Assembly: GCF_050271975.1 (NCBI RefSeq)
Contig: NZ_CP189850.1
Span: 434,001-498,000 of the forward strand
Direction of reading: 5' to 3'
Length of the DNA stretch: 64,000 nt
DNA from: Litorimonas sp947503715
Lineage (GTDB): Bacteria; Pseudomonadota; Alphaproteobacteria; Caulobacterales; Maricaulaceae
The notes beneath the pieces are model-generated. The model had not been told where the DNA came from, made no database searches, and saw only the letters and a program-made list of their open reading frames with translations. Position numbers and translations under genes: made by a program. Position 1 is the stretch's first letter, and the number at the start of each line of letters is the position of its first letter. Of this stretch, positions 7,249-16,103 are shown piece after piece.

Positions 7249-9608
7249 TTTTCCAGCGCATCAATGAGTTCGCCCTGTTTGACCGGTTTTGTCAGGTAAT
7301 CATCCATCCCGGCATCCATACAGTCCTGACGATCATTTTTCAGAGCGTGCCCCGTCAAAGCGATAATTGGAACGGGTTCGCGGCCCTGTTCCCGTTCAAA
7401 TTCGCGAATACGGCGTGTGGCCTGATAACCATCCATTTCGGGCATGGACACGTCCATGATAATAGCATCAAATCTGTCAGGTTCAGCTGTAAACATGTCC
7501 AAAGCCTGTTTCCCATTTTCGGCAAAAATGGGCTGGAACAGTGTGTCGCCCAACATCAGTTTCACAACATCACGGTTCAGGGCAAAATCTTCCGCGACAA
7601 GAATATCCTGTTTCTGCGATGTCTGTCCCACGTTCAAAACATCTTCATTCACAGCGACCACTGTCTCATCCCGATCAGGCGGATTGGATAGCGTACGCAC
7701 AATTGTATCAAAAAGTCGCCGTTCTCTAACAGGTTTCACGAGGTAGCTATCAATACCGATCGCCGACAGCGCTGGCGTGCTAATCGGTTGATCACAAGAG
7801 GAGAGCATGATGATTTGCGGTGCAGTCAAAGTAGAGGTTTGATGCAGAACTTGTGCAAATTCCTGCCCATTCATTCCCGGCATGAGGAAGTCCAAGATGA
7901 GAAAATCAAAAGGCTGCCCGGCTTCTTGCGACGCTCTTATTCTTGTCAGGGCATCTACACCATCAATGGCGGTCTCTGTCTGTATATTCCAAGCGGATAA
8001 TTGCTCGGATAATAGATCACGATTGACCTGAATATCATCAATAATAAGCGCCCGTTTATGGGCGACAAGTGACCTGTCAAAATGTTCAGTCTTTGCATCA
8101 GGATCCAACGGTAAGGGCACGCGGAAACCGAAACTGGATCCCTGACCGAGCGTTGAGGCGACTTGCATCCGGCCACCCATCATTTCGATAATATGTTTGG
8201 AAATCGTCAAGCCGAGACCGGTTCCACCATAAACGCGCGTCGTTGATCCGTCACCCTGTGTGAATTTTTCAAAAATATGTTGTAATTTTTCGGGCGGGAT
8301 ACCGATACCCGTATCTGAGACTTTAATCGTACAGACTGCGATATCGCGGCTGCGCTTCACGTCCACATCAATGCAAATATGGCCCTCTTCGGTAAACTTA
8401 ATCGCGTTCCCAACGAGATTCGTCATAACCTGACGGATACGTCCCGCATCGCCGATAAAGCCTTTTGGCAAATCCGTCGGATAATTGATGATAAGTTCCA
8501 ACCCCTTATCCTGCGCGGTCGCCCGCAGGAGCGAGGTGACATCATTCATTGAGGATTTAAGGTCAAAAGGAACCGGGTCTATTTCAAAGGCACCGGCTTC
8601 GATTTTCGAGAAATCTAAAATATCATTGATAATCGTCAGAAGGGCGGAGGCGGAATTATTGATAACCGTCACGAAATCCCTCTGGCGATCAGAAATTTCT
8701 GAGTGGCTTAAGAGTTCCGCCATTCCCAAAATGCCGTTCATCGGCGTGCGGATTTCATGGCTCATATTGGCAAGGAATTCAGATTTGGCTTTAGACGCCG
8801 CGATGGCTTCATCCTTGGCCGCTTCCAATTCTGCGGCCTGACGTTTATCGCGGGTGACATCTTTGACAAAAGCTTCGATACGAATGGCTTTGCCGCTGAC
8901 ATCACGGATAATCTCACCGCTTGTTGTTGACCAGCGCCCATCCTTTTTGTGGGATGGCGTGCGGGAGGTGACATCAAACCGGTTTCCAGATTTTGAGGCC
9001 GAGGCAAGTGCTTTCCGGAATTTTTCGTGATCATCAGGATGAACAACTGATATAATGCCTTTGCGATGAATTTGTTCGATGAGCTCCGACCCGAAATAGC
9101 GATGTAAGGATTTACTGAGTGTGTAGGTTTTCGTCGCAATATCGAGGGACCAGTAACCTGCATTTCCCAAGGCCAGTGATTTCTCAAAGAGTTTATCTTT
9201 CTCCACCAGCTCGGACACATTATCCGCGATAGAAACCGTTTTCCCGCAAGGGAGGTTTTTACGAACAAACCGATGTGTCGATCCATCTCCTAACGTGACA
9301 AGACGGGCTGTTTCGACCTGTCCGGACGCATTTTTAAGAATTTGTTCTTCACTGGAAAGACGTTGATTTTTTAGAATTTCTTCCGTGAACAACCCATTGG
9401 CCAACATAATATCGTGACATTTTTGCAGAGAGTCCCCCGCCTTCAGGTCTTCCGGCGTACATTTAATATTTTTATAAACAGAAGAGGAGAGAAACAGGTA
9501 GTTCATATCTGAATCGAGAATACTGACACCAGATTCAAGGTTTTCCGACAATATACGGAGATATTCCCCATCAACGGAGTCCGACTTCTGATTATCTTCT
9601 GGCAGCAT
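7143..9608 (-). CDS. soluble hybrid histidine kinase: PAS-PAS-HisKA-HATPase-REC-REC
   Basis: About 821 residues with no transmembrane segment, so a cytoplasmic sensor. In order: two PAS-like domains (about residues 10-125 and 130-260, the second with the HPDDHEKF motif), a dimerisation helix with the phospho-histidine in MSHEIRTPMNG, an ATPase domain (GNAIKFTEEG, DTGIGIPPEKL, GGTGLGLTI), then two receiver domains. REC1 carries the phospho-aspartate in LILDFLMPGMNG and REC2 in IIMDVSMPEMDG with a following ALTGHA and TKPVK. No Hpt domain is present, so a separate phosphotransfer protein is expected. Start chosen at ATG 9608 over one 15 codons upstream; neither has a strong ribosome site. Signal unknown. 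Confidence 0.92.
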   Translation of the reverse strand: MLPEDNQKSDSVDGEYLRILSENLESGVSILDSDMNYLFLSSSVYKNIKCTPEDLKAGDSLQKCHDIMLANGLFTEEILKNQRLSSEEQILKNASGQVETARLVTLGDGSTHRFVRKNLPCGKTVSIADNVSELVEKDKLFEKSLALGNAGYWSLDIATKTYTLSKSLHRYFGSELIEQIHRKGIISVVHPDDHEKFRKALASASKSGNRFDVTSRTPSHKKDGRWSTTSGEIIRDVSGKAIRIEAFVKDVTRDKRQAAELEAAKDEAIAASKAKSEFLANMSHEIRTPMNGILGMAELLSHSEISDRQRDFVTVINNSASALLTIINDILDFSKIEAGAFEIDPVPFDLKSSMNDVTSLLRATAQDKGLELIINYPTDLPKGFIGDAGRIRQVMTNLVGNAIKFTEEGHICIDVDVKRSRDIAVCTIKVSDTGIGIPPEKLQHIFEKFTQGDGSTTRVYGGTGLGLTISKHIIEMMGGRMQVASTLGQGSSFGFRVPLPLDPDAKTEHFDRSLVAHKRALIIDDIQVNRDLLSEQLSAWNIQTETAIDGVDALTRIRASQEAGQPFDFLILDFLMPGMNGQEFAQVLHQTSTLTAPQIIMLSSCDQPISTPALSAIGIDSYLVKPVRERRLFDTIVRTLSNPPDRDETVVAVNEDVLNVGQTSQKQDILVAEDFALNRDVVKLMLGDTLFQPIFAENGKQALDMFTAEPDRFDAIIMDVSMPEMDGYQATRRIREFEREQGREPVPIIALTGHALKNDRQDCMDAGMDDYLTKPVKQGELIDALENYTGKAVDLKRSAQDFLTNPAIRSSAASSSSIAAA

Positions 9609-9691
9609 TTTAACCCATCTCTCAGCGCAGCAATATTGTAGACTTCCACGCACGCTCTTTCACTTTGAACGCGCAAGGTTAATAAATGGCC

Positions 9692-9729
9692 AAAAAAAAC
9701 GGCTCACTGCGACAAAGCGCAGGAGCCGT
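9692..9729 (-). terminator. intrinsic terminator of the trxB-lysR operon
   Basis: Read on the minus strand: a stem ACGGCTC with an inner CTGCG/CGCAG pairing, closing at GAGCCGT, followed directly by eight T. It lies 180 nt after the LysR stop. Confidence 0.8.
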
Positions 9730-9910
9730 GAAAGTCTTCGCTATCCAATCGGGGAGAGTGAATGCGGTATGAAGCGCAGCGACAAAAGGGGAGGACGTTG
9801 CTGCGTTCGTGATTATCATATAGGGGATGGATTTCGATGACAGAACCCGTGCCAACGCAAGTAAGCTATGCATAAACGCATAGCTTTTTGGCAATCCATT
9901 CAGGCCAGCG

Positions 9911-10819
9911 TCAGCTTTTAGGCCAGTCGCGGGTCACTTGGGTCAGGAATTCACGGAAGACTTTCGCCCGCACAGACCCCCGTAATTCCGTAGGATAGAC
10001 AAAGAATAAGTCAAACTGATCCCCTCTCACGCTGGGCAGAATCCGCACAAGACGCCGCGAAAGTGCGGTCATATAATCAGGGATACCAACGATGCCGATT
10101 CCCGCCTCTGCCGCCCGCATAATACCATGCAGATTATTGACGACGAGAGCCGGTTTCCGCGGAGTTTCGTTCACATCATGCCCCACATCCAAAACCCAAT
10201 TTGCACTCTGAAGGTTTTTCGGCATTAAATCACCGAAAGCAACTATGCGATGATTATCTAAATCCCGCGCTGATACTGGCGCACCGTGGTCGGAAAGATA
10301 TTGATGGCTGGCATAAAGCGATTGCGTGATCTGACCCAATTTCCGTTGGATGACATCGCCCTGCGTCGACGGCCACGGGCGAAGAGCGCAATCAACATCA
10401 AAGGCTGAAAGGTCATGCTCGCTATCTTCCAGAATGAGTTGCACATCAATATCAGGATATTGCGCTAAAAATTCAGGCAGCACACTCGGCAACCAGTTGG
10501 ATCCTAAGGAAATTGGGCTCGACACCCGCAGCACGCCTTGTGGTTTTTGACGACTATCAATCACGCTGCTCTGCGCACGGGCAATCTTAACCGCCACATC
10601 ATCAGCCGTCTTGAACAGAATATGACCCTGTTCCGTCAGAGTTAGGCCCCGCGCATGACGGTGAAAGAGCGGCATGTCGAGATAGTCCTCGAGCGCCGTA
10701 ATCTGTCGCGACACGGCAGATTGTGAAATCCGCAATTTATCTGCGGCAGCCGTCAGTGAACCTGTCGCCGCCGCGGCGTGAAATGTTTTCAATTTATCCC
10801 AATCGAGGGAATGGGGCAC
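9911..10819 (-). CDS. LysR-family transcriptional regulator
   Basis: 302 residues. The N-terminal winged helix-turn-helix covers about residues 5-65 (LTAAADKLRISQSAVSRQI as recognition region), followed by a two-lobed effector-binding domain (LRVSSPISLGSNWLPSVLPEF). The start codon is GTG, placed immediately after the TAA of trxB with no spacer, so its translation is probably coupled to trxB. This head-to-tail pairing suggests a role connected to redox or thiol homeostasis, although autoregulation of the operon cannot be read from the sequence. Confidence 0.9.
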   Translation of the reverse strand: MPHSLDWDKLKTFHAAAATGSLTAAADKLRISQSAVSRQITALEDYLDMPLFHRHARGLTLTEQGHILFKTADDVAVKIARAQSSVIDSRQKPQGVLRVSSPISLGSNWLPSVLPEFLAQYPDIDVQLILEDSEHDLSAFDVDCALRPWPSTQGDVIQRKLGQITQSLYASHQYLSDHGAPVSARDLDNHRIVAFGDLMPKNLQSANWVLDVGHDVNETPRKPALVVNNLHGIMRAAEAGIGIVGIPDYMTALSRRLVRILPSVRGDQFDLFFVYPTELRGSVRAKVFREFLTQVTRDWPKS

Positions 10820-11791
10820 TTATTCGGCCGCTTCCAGTTGCGCTTCGGCGGCCTCTTTTTCCGCTAGGAAGCGTTCAGCCTCCAAAGCGCCCATACAGCC
10901 AAGACCCGCAGCGGTAACGGCCTGACGCCAGACTTCATCCGACACATCACCGGCAGCAAAGACACCGGGAATATCCGTCGCCGTACTATCCGGAGCGGTT
11001 GTGATATAGCCGCCCATATTCATTGCAACGTGGCCTTTGAAGACTTCCGTCGCAGGTTTGTGACCTATGGCGATAAAGACACCATGCGTGTCACGTTCAA
11101 ATGTCTCGCCCGTTTTGGAAGATTTCAAACGTACACCCGTCACACCGAGCGGCATGTCATCACCCAAAATTTCATCCAACTCCGTATCCCAAAGCACTTC
11201 GACATTGTCTTTGTTGAACAAACGCTGCTGCAAGATCTTTTCCGCCCGCAAACTATCGCGGCGGTGTATGAGTGTAACCTTGGACGCGAGATTGGAGAGA
11301 TAAAGCGCCTCTTCGACAGCCGTATTCCCGCCACCGACGACAAAGACTTCCTTATTGCGATAGAAAAATCCGTCGCAAGTGGCGCAAGCGGAAACCCCAA
11401 AGCCCTGGAATTTATCTTCGCTCGGCAAGCCCAACCATTTGGCCTGCGCACCCGTCGCAATAATGACGGAATCGGCGGTATAGATCGTACCGCTATCGCC
11501 TTTGAGGACGAAGGGACGGACGGTGAAATCCACATCCACGATCAGGTCTTCGTGAAAGGCCGTACCGAATTTCAGCGCATGTTCCTTGAACTTCTCCATG
11601 AGGTCCGGTCCCATAATCTCTGGGAAACCCGGATAATTCTCAACATCGGTCGTAATGGTCAACTGACCGCCAGGCTGCATCCCCGCAACAATACCAGGCT
11701 TGAGCATGGCCCGCGCGGCGTAGACAGCCGCCGTATATCCGGCAGGGCCGGAACCGACAACGAGAACAGGATGGTGAATAGTCTCAGACAT
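10820..11791 (-). CDS. trxB: thioredoxin-disulfide reductase
   Basis: 323 residues. Uses NADPH through FAD to reduce thioredoxin in the cytoplasm. Visible are the FAD dinucleotide motif VGSGPAGYTAA at the N-terminus, the redox-active CATC pair in SACATCDGFFY near residue 140, the NADPH motif VVGGGNTAVEEALYL, and the C-terminal FAD motif GVFAAGDVSDE. Length matches the family (about 320). A good ribosome site (AAGGGAC) precedes the ATG. The C-terminal tail is Glu/Ala-rich. Confidence 0.97.
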   Translation of the reverse strand: MSETIHHPVLVVGSGPAGYTAAVYAARAMLKPGIVAGMQPGGQLTITTDVENYPGFPEIMGPDLMEKFKEHALKFGTAFHEDLIVDVDFTVRPFVLKGDSGTIYTADSVIIATGAQAKWLGLPSEDKFQGFGVSACATCDGFFYRNKEVFVVGGGNTAVEEALYLSNLASKVTLIHRRDSLRAEKILQQRLFNKDNVEVLWDTELDEILGDDMPLGVTGVRLKSSKTGETFERDTHGVFIAIGHKPATEVFKGHVAMNMGGYITTAPDSTATDIPGVFAAGDVSDEVWRQAVTAAGLGCMGALEAERFLAEKEAAEAQLEAAE

Positions 11792-11919
11792 TTTGGATGT
11801 CCCTTCATGAATTTCTCAAGCGTAATGTAGGGCGCGCAGACCTGAGTCGCAACAGGAGTTCGCCGTTGAATCTGTGCACGGACTTGTGAAGATGCTCCCT
11901 ATCTGCCAGAGCGTGTCTT

Positions 11920-12768
11920 ATGAAAAAGATAGTTCTCCTCTGTACCGTTCTTCTCACCACGGGATGTTTGGCCGTTCAAGCCGCCGATGAAACGTCTGAT
12001 ACCACGAATTTCGAGTGGCCCCGAAGTTATGATTATATGCCGGAGGGCGCAACGCTCGTCTTTTCGGCGACGAAAGACTGGCGTCATGATAGCGGGATTG
12101 CAGGTGCAGCAGCATTCTGGTCGCGGGAGTCAGATGAAAATGGCTCCGGAATATTTATCACAGAAAACACGGGCGTCTTCACAGAGGCCAATCTGGAAAA
12201 ATTCAGCGTCATCGTCATGAATTCTGCCACGGGTGATATCCTGACACCCGATCAACAATCCGCCATTGAACGCTTTGTCGAAAGTGGCGGCGGAATGATT
12301 GCCCAACACGCGATGGGCGACAGCAGCCTCGCGGCGACTTGGCCGTGGTGGGAAACACAATTGGGAACAGAATTTGTCAGCCACCCTGCCGACCCACAAT
12401 TCCAAATAGCGGATGTCGTGACGCTGGCCCCCACTCACCCCGTTATGGACGGGATCGGCGCTAAATTTTCACATATGGATGAATGGTACACCTTCACGGG
12501 TCCAGTCGCCGGTGATGTCGTCGTGCTGGCCGGTCTGGATGAGAGCACCTATTCGCCCGTCAACAAAGTCTACGGCGTCGAAGATTTGCGCATGGGACCG
12601 GAGCCGGAAGATCATCCGATCATTTGGGCCAAATGCCCGGGACAGGGGAAAATGATCTACTCTGCGCTAGGCCACAAAACTGACGCTTATGATAATATGG
12701 CGCACCAAACAGTTTTGCGAAATGCGATGGCTTGGGTTCGGACAGAAGGTGAAGCGGGATGTCCTTAG
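11920..12768 (+). CDS. ThuA-like domain lipoprotein
   Basis: 282 residues beginning with a lipoprotein signal (VLLTTGC, cysteine at residue 16), so it should be lipid-anchored in the periplasm. The mature part has the ThuA/class I glutamine-amidotransferase-like pattern: LVFSATKDWRHDSGIAGAAAF near the start, IERFVESGGGMIAQHAMGD in the middle, and HPIIWAKCPGQGKMIYSALGHK near the end, as in ThuA proteins linked to trehalose or other sugar metabolism. No neighbour suggests a substrate. It converges on the ELM1 gene with its stop 2 nt away. Confidence 0.8.
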   Translation: MKKIVLLCTVLLTTGCLAVQAADETSDTTNFEWPRSYDYMPEGATLVFSATKDWRHDSGIAGAAAFWSRESDENGSGIFITENTGVFTEANLEKFSVIVMNSATGDILTPDQQSAIERFVESGGGMIAQHAMGDSSLAATWPWWETQLGTEFVSHPADPQFQIADVVTLAPTHPVMDGIGAKFSHMDEWYTFTGPVAGDVVVLAGLDESTYSPVNKVYGVEDLRMGPEPEDHPIIWAKCPGQGKMIYSALGHKTDAYDNMAHQTVLRNAMAWVRTEGEAGCP

Positions 12769-12769
12769 G

Positions 12770-13735
12770 TTAAGGCGACGACTTGAATCTGTTCCACAAT
12801 TCCTGGGCGGCACGGGTCGTTTCATCTAACGGAAGAAAGTCTGCGCCGGATAATTGTCCCGTATAAGAAACGGCATCGCACCGTAATTCTAAAGCCCCAT
12901 AAAGTGTCTGAAACTTCCCCGCTTTGCCAGACATCTGCAGACGGTAAACCGGTTTGCCCGTCCCGCAGGCTTCGGTCAGCATGTTCGTGCTATCTTCAGT
13001 CACGAGGATTAGATCCGCCGCACCCAGAAAGGCGAAATACGGATTCGGGCCGTTTCCGTCATAGAGCCATATTCGGTCCGATTCTGATGCGAAATCTGTC
13101 CAAGCCTCCCGTGCAAAATCCGGCGTTCTTCGTGATGTCGTAATCAGCAAGCTATGCCCTGCAGCATATAATGTCTTCGCATGGGCGAGATGACTGGCAT
13201 GATCGTCCGGAGTCAGCATATGCGTTTTCGACGTTCCGCCTATCAGGAATGCTGTTTTCGGAGAAGGAAGCTTTGCCAGACCCGCCGCAAATTTCAGCGT
13301 CTCGCCAATGATCCGAGTTTCCGTCACACGATTCGGGGAGCCAATCATGTTTATAACATTTGGCCCGTTCAATCCGTCATGTTCCGGTGCGATGACAAGA
13401 TCGAAAGCGTCAGGGCTGATGCGGGGATCCTGAATATAAACGGTAAAGATGGCGGGATTATCCCGCTTCAATTTCAAGAGTGGCGCAATCGCCTGCCGCC
13501 CGCAGCCAATAGCAATGTCACACTCCGGGAGCTCGAAACGAGCAACGCGTAATTGCAATCCCGGCGGCAGGGCCGCAACGAAGGTGTTGTGCTGAATATG
13601 TTGCGTCTGGATCGAGAGCGGCTGCAAAGCGGCGCAGGCTTCCGCCAATCCCAAAGCCTGATTTTCAATACCGCGCCGTCCGTCGGAAATAACGAGGCAT
13701 TTTACAGCCTCGCAACTTTCCGAAACAACCGTCAC
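12770..13735 (-). CDS. ELM1/GtrOC1-family protein (putative glycosyltransferase-like)
   Basis: 321 residues of the family named after plant mitochondrial fission protein ELM1, common in alphaproteobacteria. Recognised from CLVISDGRRGIENQALGLAEA at the N-terminus, IAIGCGRQAIAPLLKLK, YIQDPRISPDAFDLVIAPEHD and LILVTEDSTNMLTEACGTGKPVY. The fold resembles GT-B glycosyltransferases. The bacterial function is not established. The start is a GTG that shares its G with the TAG stop of greA, so it is translationally coupled to greA. Confidence 0.85.
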   Translation of the reverse strand: MTVVSESCEAVKCLVISDGRRGIENQALGLAEACAALQPLSIQTQHIQHNTFVAALPPGLQLRVARFELPECDIAIGCGRQAIAPLLKLKRDNPAIFTVYIQDPRISPDAFDLVIAPEHDGLNGPNVINMIGSPNRVTETRIIGETLKFAAGLAKLPSPKTAFLIGGTSKTHMLTPDDHASHLAHAKTLYAAGHSLLITTSRRTPDFAREAWTDFASESDRIWLYDGNGPNPYFAFLGAADLILVTEDSTNMLTEACGTGKPVYRLQMSGKAGKFQTLYGALELRCDAVSYTGQLSGADFLPLDETTRAAQELWNRFKSSP

Positions 13736-14211
13736 TATTTGTAATCGACCTCGAGGATTTCGTAAGCTTTGGATCCACCCGGCGCGATAACTTCAATACT
13801 GTCGCCGACTTCTTTCGTGATCATCGCGCGAGCAATGGGTGACGTGACGGAGATTTTGCCGTCCTTCACGCTGGCCTCGTCCTCACCCACAATTTGGTAG
13901 GTCGACTCTTCGTCCGTGTCTTCATTCACAACTTTTACCGTCGCGCCAAACCGAACGACATCCCCCGACATAGAGGACGGATCGATAACCTGTGCGAGGG
14001 ACAGTTTAGATTCGAGTTCCTGAATTCGGCCTTCGATAAAGCCCTGCTTTTCTTTTGCCGCATGATATTCGGCATTCTCGGACAAATCGCCATGATCGCG
14101 CGCAACGGAAATGGCATTGATGATCTCTGGACGCTCCACAGACTTCAAATGCTTTAACTCTGTTTCAAGCGCGGCATGGCCCTGAACGGTCATTGGATAT
14201 TTCTGCATCAT
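13735..14211 (-). CDS. greA: transcription elongation factor GreA
   Basis: 158 residues, the normal GreA length. An N-terminal antiparallel coiled coil (about residues 1-75, with ARDHGDLSENAEYHAAKE carrying the conserved acidic tip that stimulates RNA polymerase transcript cleavage) is followed by the FKBP-like C-terminal domain (VRFGATVKVVNEDT, ISVTSPIARAMITKEVGD). It rescues backtracked RNA polymerase. The ELM1 gene follows with a 1-nt overlap. Confidence 0.97.
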   Translation of the reverse strand: MMQKYPMTVQGHAALETELKHLKSVERPEIINAISVARDHGDLSENAEYHAAKEKQGFIEGRIQELESKLSLAQVIDPSSMSGDVVRFGATVKVVNEDTDEESTYQIVGEDEASVKDGKISVTSPIARAMITKEVGDSIEVIAPGGSKAYEILEVDYK

Positions 14212-14545
14212 GGGTCTGTCCCAAACTCTATTTCGGCGAATTTACAAGCCGCAAGCAGATAAGGCGAAATGTCGGGTCGTCAAGTTAGAAATCGCTTCGA
14301 TCAAAATTCAGGCCCCTCCACACCCAAACTCTTCGAGTCATTCCACTTTATTAAATTATCGAAAAACAATAAAAAACTCTATACAATACGACATATGTCG
14401 TTTATTGATAAGCAATAAGGTAAATGAAAGAACCCCTTCCAATTCCTTATCACTCTCTCGCCCTAGCGTGCCAGCCGGGGCGGGAGGGGCTGTCAGCCCG
14501 CCACGCCAATTCCGGCCTGTGGTGGGAGATTAAAAGGAGACTGAC
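14212..14545. other. greA/urcA divergent intergenic region
   Basis: 334 nt without a gene. The middle part (about 14340-14420) is AT-rich and holds two adjacent inverted repeats, listed separately, so this probably contains the promoters of greA (leftward) and the urcA gene (rightward). A ribosome site AAAGGAG lies just before the urcA ATG. Nothing else was recognised. Confidence 0.5.
14388..14418. promoter_or_regulatory. paired palindromes, candidate operator
   Basis: A perfect 14-bp palindrome ACGACATATGTCGT (14388-14401) is followed directly by a second inverted repeat TTATTG-ATAAG-CAATAA (14402-14418) in the AT-rich stretch between greA and urcA. Two dyads spaced for neighbouring helix turns are typical of a repressor or activator site. 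No regulator can be assigned. Confidence 0.4.
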
Positions 14546-14866
14546 ATGACGACATTAAAAACATTCAAAATCGCAATGATTGCAACCGCTACAGCAGGTC
14601 TCGCCATGGCCCCCGCCGCATTTGCATCAACTGCGGATACGGTCAGTGTCGAAATCGATACACGGTATCTTGAAACGGAGTGGGGCGTTGAAATCGTCTA
14701 TGACAAACTCGTGAAAAAATCTGAAAGCGCTTGTTCCACAGATGGAACACGGGGCTTACAAGAAATACGCATAGCCTCTGACTGTGCCTCGGTCCTACTG
14801 GACAGTTTCGTTGAAAACGCCGCCAGTGAAATCCTCTCGGAGCATCATTCGAAAATGCGAAGCTAA
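14546..14866 (+). CDS. UrcA-family secreted protein
   Basis: 106 residues. A Sec signal peptide (residues 1-27, ending PAAFA) leads to a small periplasmic domain with the UrcA layout: a beta strand, then VYDKLVKKSESAC, a helix, and SDCASVLLDSFVENA. The two cysteines, about 27 residues apart, probably form a disulfide. UrcA proteins are widespread in sphingomonads, caulobacters and hyphomonads and have no established function. A second family member lies at 40464-40862. AAAAGGAG precedes the start and a terminator follows. Confidence 0.8.
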   Translation: MTTLKTFKIAMIATATAGLAMAPAAFASTADTVSVEIDTRYLETEWGVEIVYDKLVKKSESACSTDGTRGLQEIRIASDCASVLLDSFVENAASEILSEHHSKMRS

Positions 14867-15209
14867 ACGCCTCAAACTCTGAAAAACGCAAGCGGGAGCA
14901 ATCCCGCTTTTTTTATGCCTGAAAATAAGATGAAGATAACAAAAATAAAATGGCGGCAGGAGTGCCACCCTGCCGCCGGAATGTCTTGAGCATCGAAAGG
15001 AGACGAAAATCAAAAGACTTTTATTGTTACGGTGTGTTGAGGGGATGAGTCAAGTCTCACACTCTGCCCTATGACGATAGCGGATGCGGGCGGATCTCAA
15101 ATAGAAAAAAGGTGATGCCACTCGGATCAAGCCTCGGCACTTATTTAAAGTTGTATATTGACACAAAGCACTTCTTCAAACTACCAGTGTAATGCAACGG
15201 GAGAGGCAC
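14867..15209. other. intergenic region upstream of cassette 1
   Basis: About 340 nt without a convincing gene. It holds the urcA terminator, a second hairpin with 9-bp GGCGGCAGG/CCTGCCGCC arms (14952-14977), and the sequence AAAGGAGACGAAA at 15000, which would be an excellent ribosome site but is followed by ATC rather than ATG and a frame of only about 21 codons. A TTGACA-like box at 15159 precedes cassette 1. Confidence 0.4.
14891..14914 (+). terminator. intrinsic terminator after urcA
   Basis: AGCGGGA-GCAA-TCCCGCT stem followed by a run of T, 25 nt after the urcA stop. Confidence 0.85.
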
Positions 15210-15519
15210 ATGGATTTTTTGTTTATCGACACGGGTCCATCGGAGATCATTCGACATCTTACAACACCGCCCGCCGCGATTGTCCAACCGGTCGAAGTCG
15301 CACCACAGCCCGTCCTCCTCGCGTGTTATGCTTATATTGAGGGCAGCACACCAACAAGCTGCCCACAAACTCCTCGAAGTCCCACCGGCGTCACCGAAAC
15401 AGGCGCGGGGCAGAGTCCGGATTTCAATCCGCTTAACGAGGAAGGAATGGATGACACCATTTTTGATGAGGAGACGGAAGAAGAACTGTTATGCTATGTG
15501 GAGCAAGATGAAGAGCGGG
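15151..15519 (+). repeat. direct repeat, copy 1 (promoter region plus conserved leader)
   Basis: Homologous without gaps to 16818-17186. The first 40 nt are only partly similar. From about 15187 onward the two copies differ at about seven positions in 330 nt. Identity stops abruptly at 15519, inside the coding sequence, where the two C-terminal halves diverge. Confidence 0.9.
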
Positions 15520-16103
15520 AAATGGATGATGCGGCTCAACGCGCGGCAGAAGAAATTAGGGATATAAATAATAGTGTCGATAATCCAAATAATCTAGAAC
15601 TTGGGACCTTTGTGCTGCGCTTAGAAGATGGGAGCATCGTATTTGCATCGCCCACATTCGGGGGAAGCACAGGTACAGTTAGATTGGATCAAATGCTCCG
15701 TGATGCGCAAAATGAATTTGGGGACATTAATCAATCGAATATTGTTGGTATTGTCCACCTTCACCCTTCGGATACAGGGCCGGGTTTCGTCAATGTAGAT
15801 AATTTGAATCAATTATCTGCGTTAAATTTTGGAAGCACGTTTCCATCCAGCAGACATACTGGTGGTTTAAGAACGCATCCAATTACAGGCGAACCATATG
15901 ACCCTTGGGATTGGGCCGCTGGAGAAAGGTTTCTCACTTCGGGCGGGTTACGGACATCGGTGGACGATGTATCGCACTATATATTGGGCCCAGACGGTGT
16001 CTTGAGAGAGTATAGCTACTCTGATCCAAACCCTGACGCTCCTGGACAATCCCTCCAAGATCGAATAATTGAGGCAGAGAAAGACGCAGGTAGTGAATGT
16101 TAA
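15210..16103 (+). CDS. polymorphic cassette protein 1: conserved leader plus JAMM/DUF4329-like C-terminal domain
   Basis: 297 residues, no signal peptide or membrane helix. Residues 1-100 are the leader, nearly identical to that of the second copy at 16877, rich in Pro, Thr and acidic residues, with cysteines at 39, 51 and 95. From about residue 100 the sequence is unrelated at DNA level to copy 2 but keeps a JAMM-type pattern: Glu130 (LELG), His183-x-His185-Pro, Asp231-x-x-Asp234, and a closing YILGPDGVLREY as in DUF4329 proteins. This predicts a zinc metalloprotease or isopeptidase fold, an inference. Start set at ATG 15210 with GGGAGAGG just upstream. The stop overlaps the start of the secreted partner gene. 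Confidence 0.75.
   Translation: MDFLFIDTGPSEIIRHLTTPPAAIVQPVEVAPQPVLLACYAYIEGSTPTSCPQTPRSPTGVTETGAGQSPDFNPLNEEGMDDTIFDEETEEELLCYVEQDEEREMDDAAQRAAEEIRDINNSVDNPNNLELGTFVLRLEDGSIVFASPTFGGSTGTVRLDQMLRDAQNEFGDINQSNIVGIVHLHPSDTGPGFVNVDNLNQLSALNFGSTFPSSRHTGGLRTHPITGEPYDPWDWAAGERFLTSGGLRTSVDDVSHYILGPDGVLREYSYSDPNPDAPGQSLQDRIIEAEKDAGSEC

Noticed and set aside
9867..9886. GCTATGC-ATAAAC-GCATAGC hairpin followed by five T on the plus strand
   Set aside because: Terminator-like, but no plus-strand gene ends upstream; kept only as a note.
9679..9894. A 71-codon minus-strand frame between the kinase and LysR genes
   Set aside because: It runs through the terminator hairpin of the LysR operon and has no recognisable feature.
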